Origin: Sphingomonas sp. Root720
Lineage (GTDB): Bacteria; Pseudomonadota; Alphaproteobacteria; Sphingomonadales; Sphingomonadaceae
Assembly: GCF_001428605.1 (NCBI RefSeq)
Contig: NZ_LMID01000001.1
Location: 496,001-560,000, forward strand
Reading direction: 5' to 3'
Length of the DNA: 64,000 nt
The notes under the pieces are model-generated. The model was not told where the DNA came from. It saw only the letters and a list, made by a program, of their open reading frames with translations, and did no database searches. The stretch's first letter is position 1. The number at the start of each line of letters is the position of its first letter. Positions 61,082 to 64,000 of the stretch are shown here, in pieces. The position numbers were made by a program, and so were the translations under genes.

Positions 61082-62242
61082 ATGGCAGTCGATGAACGGG
61101 GCCGCCGAGGTCCCTTGGCAGGCCTTCGGGTTCTCGATCTGAGCGGGCTGGGGCCAGCGCCCTTCGCGACGATGATGCTGGCGGATTTCGGGGCCGACGT
61201 TCTGAGCGTCCGCCGCCCCGACCCGATGCCCTTCGATCCGGCTGCCGCCATGTCGCGCGGCAAGAGCGCGATCGGCCTCGACTTGCGCTCCCCCGAGGGC
61301 CAGGCGGTCGCGCGCCGACTGGCCAAGAGCGCCGACATCTTCGTCGAGGGCTTCCGCCCCGGCGTGATGGAGCGGCTGGGCCTGGGGCCCGACCTGCTGC
61401 TGGCGGACAATCCCGGGCTGATCTACGCGCGGCTGACCGGCTGGGGGCAGACCGGTCCCTATGCGAAGCGGGCTGGCCACGACATCAACTATCTCGCCAT
61501 TTCCGGGGCGCTCGACGTGATCGGCGAGGACAGGCCGACCGCACCGCCCGGTCTGCTCGGCGATCTTGCCAACGGCTCCTACACGATGATGATCGGCGTG
61601 CTGATGGCGCTGGTCGAGCGGCAGCGCACCGGCAAGGGCCAGGTCGTCGACGCCGCGATCGTCGACGGCGCCTCCTATATGCTCGGCCCGATGTTCGGCG
61701 AGCTCGAACTGGGCCTGTGGGATGGCGATCCCGACCATGCGCTGCTTGGCGGCAGGGCGCCTTTCTACGGCGTCTATCGGTGCGCCGACGAAAAATGGTT
61801 CTCGGTCGGTGCGATCGAGCAGAAATTCTACGCCGCGACCCTGTCGATCCTCGGCCTCGACGATGTCGATCCGTCGGCCGATGCGCAGATGGACCGGTCG
61901 CAATGGCCGGCGCTGCGCGAAAGGGTCGCCGCCGCCTTCCGCACCCGGCCGCAACGGGAGTGGACCGAGCTGTTCGGCGCGGTCGATTCCTGCGGCGCAC
62001 CGGTGTTGACGACCGACGAGCTCGCGGCGGATCCGCACAATGCCGCGCGCGGCACGGTCACTGCCGACCGCGAGGGCGTGCTCACCGCCGCCCCGGCCCC
62101 GCGCCTGTCGGGGCATCCGGAGCTGGTGATCGAGCCCAACCCGCGCAGCAACCGCCCGGTCGACGCGATCCTCGCCGAGGCTGGTTTCAGCGCCGCCGAG
62201 ATCGAGGAATTGACCGCGAAAAAGGCGGTCTGGTCGCTATAA
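61082..62242 (+). CDS. CaiB/BaiF family protein, alpha-methylacyl-CoA racemase-like
   Basis: A 386-residue class III CoA-transferase-fold enzyme. The catalytic pair of alpha-methylacyl-CoA racemase is visible: His133 in AGHDINYLAISGAL and Asp161 in GLLGDLANGSYTM. FVEGFRPGVMERLGLG and TGWGQTGPYAKRAG are family motifs. It would epimerise 2-methyl-branched acyl-CoA, preparing it for an S-specific dehydrogenase. This is good evidence that the substrate has a methyl branch (inference). Confidence 0.9.
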   Translation: MAVDERGRRGPLAGLRVLDLSGLGPAPFATMMLADFGADVLSVRRPDPMPFDPAAAMSRGKSAIGLDLRSPEGQAVARRLAKSADIFVEGFRPGVMERLGLGPDLLLADNPGLIYARLTGWGQTGPYAKRAGHDINYLAISGALDVIGEDRPTAPPGLLGDLANGSYTMMIGVLMALVERQRTGKGQVVDAAIVDGASYMLGPMFGELELGLWDGDPDHALLGGRAPFYGVYRCADEKWFSVGAIEQKFYAATLSILGLDDVDPSADAQMDRSQWPALRERVAAAFRTRPQREWTELFGAVDSCGAPVLTTDELAADPHNAARGTVTADREGVLTAAPAPRLSGHPELVIEPNPRSNRPVDAILAEAGFSAAEIEELTAKKAVWSL

Positions 62243-62305
62243 ACGATTGCGCTCAACTGAGGATGCCGGGTCAACAGGCAGCACCAACGAGAGGATCACA
62301 GGCTC

Positions 62306-64000
62306 GTGTCATTCGACCGCATAATGAGCCCGATCATGATCAACGGGCTCGAGGTCAGGAACCGCGTCGCCCGCGCCGCGCACGGCACCAGCTACGGCCG
62401 CGGCGGGATCAGCGACGACCTGATCGCCTATCATGAGGCGCGCGCCAGGGGCGGCGTCGGGTTGAACATCCTCGAGGCGACCGTCGTCCATAGCTCGACG
62501 TCGAACCACACGGTCAACGCGCTCGACGATTCGATCATCCCCGGCTTCGCCCGCCTGGGGGAAGCCTGCTCGCGCCACGGCATGCGGACGTTCGTGCAGC
62601 TCTGGCACGGCGGCCACCGCTGGGCGCCGGCCAACGGCCAGGCACCGATCTCGGCCTCCGACGTCCCCTGCCCGCTCGGCGTCACGAACACGCCGCAGCC
62701 GATGACCCTCGATCTGATCGAGGAGGTAACCGAGGCCTTCGCCGACGCCGCGGTTCGGGTTCGCGCGAGCGGGCTCGACGGAATCGAGCTGCATTGCGGC
62801 CACGGCTATCTGATGCATCAGTTCCTGTGCCCGCTGACCAATCGTCGCACCGACGCCTATGGCGGCAGCCTGGAAAACCGGATGCGCTTCATGCACGGCA
62901 TCCTCGTCGCGATCCGCAAGCGGATAGGCGACGACTTCCCGCTCGGCATCCGAATCTCCGACTATAACGCCCCCGGTGGCTTCACGCCGGAGGAAGCCGG
63001 CGAGGTCGTCGCCCGCGTCTGCGCGGACAAGCTGGTCGACTATGTCAGCGGATCGATGGGCAGCCCCTACAGCATCGCGTCGATGCTCGGCTGCATGGAT
63101 CAACCGTCGGGCTATATGCTCCCCTCGGCCGAGCCGATCGTCACGCGCGCGACGGTGCCGACGATGATCGCGGGCCGCTTCGGCACGCTCGACGAGGGCG
63201 AGCAGGTGATCCGCGCCGGGCTCGCCGACATGGTCAGCTATGTGCGCGCGATGATCGCCGATCCCGACCTCGTCGTTAAGTCGGTGGCCGGCAACGCGAT
63301 CGGCGTCCGCCCCTGCATCGCCTGCAACCAGGGCTGCGTCGGCGGCATCCGTACCCCCGTCCAGCGGATGACCTGCACGGTCAATCCGGCGGTCGGCTTC
63401 GAACGGACGATGGACGAGCGCCTGATCACGCCCGCCGAGACCCCGCGCAAGGTGGTAATCGTCGGCGGCGGCCCCGCCGGCATGGAGGCGGCGCGCCTCG
63501 CCCGGCTGCATGGCCATGACGTCGTCCTGATGGAAGCGCAGCCCACCCTCGGCGGCGCGGTCAACATCGCCAAGCATGCACCCAAGCTCCAGGCGATCCA
63601 CGACATCACGCTGTGGCTGGAGGAGGAGATTTTCCGGCTCGGCGTCGACGTCCGCCTGTCGACCTATGCCGAGGCTGACGAGGTGCTGGCTGAAAACCCC
63701 GACGTCGTGATCATCGCCACCGGATCGATGCCGCGCATGGACGGCCTGCAGGCGCAGCGGCCCGAGCGGGTGATCCCCGGCTTCCACCAGCCGCATGTGC
63801 TGTCCTCCTGGGACCTGCTGCTCGGTTCGTCCGACAGCCTCGGCAAGAGCGCGGTCGTATTCGACGACATCGGCCATTATGAAGGCATCGCGGCGGCCGA
63901 GCACCTGATCGAGCACGGCGTCGCCGTCACCTACGTCGCGCGCCATTCGAGCTTCTCGCCGACGATGGACATCATCCTGCGCACCGGCCCCGCCCTGCGG
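62306..64000 (+). CDS. 2,4-dienoyl-CoA reductase-like NADH:flavin oxidoreductase, cut by window edge
   Basis: The first 565 residues of a FadH/BaiCD-like three-cofactor reductase, open at the right edge. Same order as 48615-50618: FVQLWHGGH, IELHCGHGYLMHQFLCPLTN with YGGSLENR, the FeS ligands RPCIACNQGCVGG...TCTVN, and VVIVGGGPAGMEAARLA. The start is GTG 62306 (V-S-F-D-R-I-M-S-P), matching the paralogue's MYERALSP, 11 nt after GAGAGGA. It is third in the LLM operon, 63 nt after the AMACR-like gene. Confidence 0.9.
   Translation, partial: MSFDRIMSPIMINGLEVRNRVARAAHGTSYGRGGISDDLIAYHEARARGGVGLNILEATVVHSSTSNHTVNALDDSIIPGFARLGEACSRHGMRTFVQLWHGGHRWAPANGQAPISASDVPCPLGVTNTPQPMTLDLIEEVTEAFADAAVRVRASGLDGIELHCGHGYLMHQFLCPLTNRRTDAYGGSLENRMRFMHGILVAIRKRIGDDFPLGIRISDYNAPGGFTPEEAGEVVARVCADKLVDYVSGSMGSPYSIASMLGCMDQPSGYMLPSAEPIVTRATVPTMIAGRFGTLDEGEQVIRAGLADMVSYVRAMIADPDLVVKSVAGNAIGVRPCIACNQGCVGGIRTPVQRMTCTVNPAVGFERTMDERLITPAETPRKVVIVGGGPAGMEAARLARLHGHDVVLMEAQPTLGGAVNIAKHAPKLQAIHDITLWLEEEIFRLGVDVRLSTYAEADEVLAENPDVVIIATGSMPRMDGLQAQRPERVIPGFHQPHVLSSWDLLLGSSDSLGKSAVVFDDIGHYEGIAAAEHLIEHGVAVTYVARHSSFSPTMDIILRTGPALR

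Overview
The window reads as chromosomal DNA from a GC-rich alphaproteobacterium, most likely a sphingomonad (Sphingomonas, Sphingobium, Novosphingobium or Rhizorhabdus type). Grounds: high GC, two TonB-dependent receptors of the kind sphingomonads carry in large numbers, a PQQ alcohol dehydrogenase, dense catabolic operons with 1 to 4 nt overlaps, and the intergenic hairpin families common in that group. The genus is an inference. I see no rRNA, tRNA, CRISPR array, transposase or integrase. Two genes are cut by the edges: an amidohydrolase at the left and a 2,4-dienoyl-CoA-reductase-like enzyme at the right.

Left part (1-16.2 kb). A minus-strand run encodes an amidohydrolase, a XapX-domain membrane protein, an alpha/beta hydrolase and an isochorismatase-family hydrolase, followed by an Lrp/AsnC regulator. 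An AraC-type regulator is divergent from a nitrilase and an aldoxime dehydratase, which together form a compact aldoxime -> nitrile -> carboxylate module. After a hairpin-rich spacer come a TonB-dependent receptor and glcDEF (glycolate/2-hydroxyacid oxidase). An alpha/beta hydrolase, a PRC-barrel protein and a crotonase-fold protein close this part.

Main part (16.2 kb to the right edge). This is a large catabolic island of about nine operons: uptake and oxidation (TonB receptor, ferredoxin, P450 and SDR; divergent aldehyde dehydrogenase and PQQ quinohemoprotein dehydrogenase); an operon with an FAD dehydrogenase, RibBA-like protein, old-yellow-enzyme reductase, HMG-CoA-lyase-like aldolase and NmrA-like protein; thiolase divergent from SDR/hydrolase; SDR, crotonase, multifunctional enzyme and SDR divergent from crotonase/hydrolase; acyl-CoA ligase, hydrolase, crotonase, acyl-CoA dehydrogenase and dienelactone hydrolase, divergent from a TetR regulator; FadH-like reductase and crotonase, divergent from CoA-transferase, LeuC, LeuD and EthD; VOC protein, 2-oxoacid dehydrogenase E1alpha/E1beta/E2 and FAD dehydrogenase, divergent from a luciferase-like monooxygenase, an AMACR-like enzyme and a second FadH-like reductase. 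The logic is import, hydroxylation or oxidation to an acid, CoA activation, then ring or branch modification and beta-oxidation with aldolytic steps. A methyl-branched or alicyclic (terpenoid- or steroid-like) substrate fits, but it is not proven.

The most notable observation is a 13-bp inverted-repeat motif, consensus CTAACAYYGKTWG, found by eye at ten intergenic sites. They lie in front of essentially every operon of the island and are not seen in the left part. A single regulator, plausibly the TetR protein at 47072-47710, could therefore control a regulon of about 48 kb. A lower-GC pocket (39.0-41.4 kb) with small uncharacterised genes, two DUF4279 proteins and a dispersed repeat interrupts the island.
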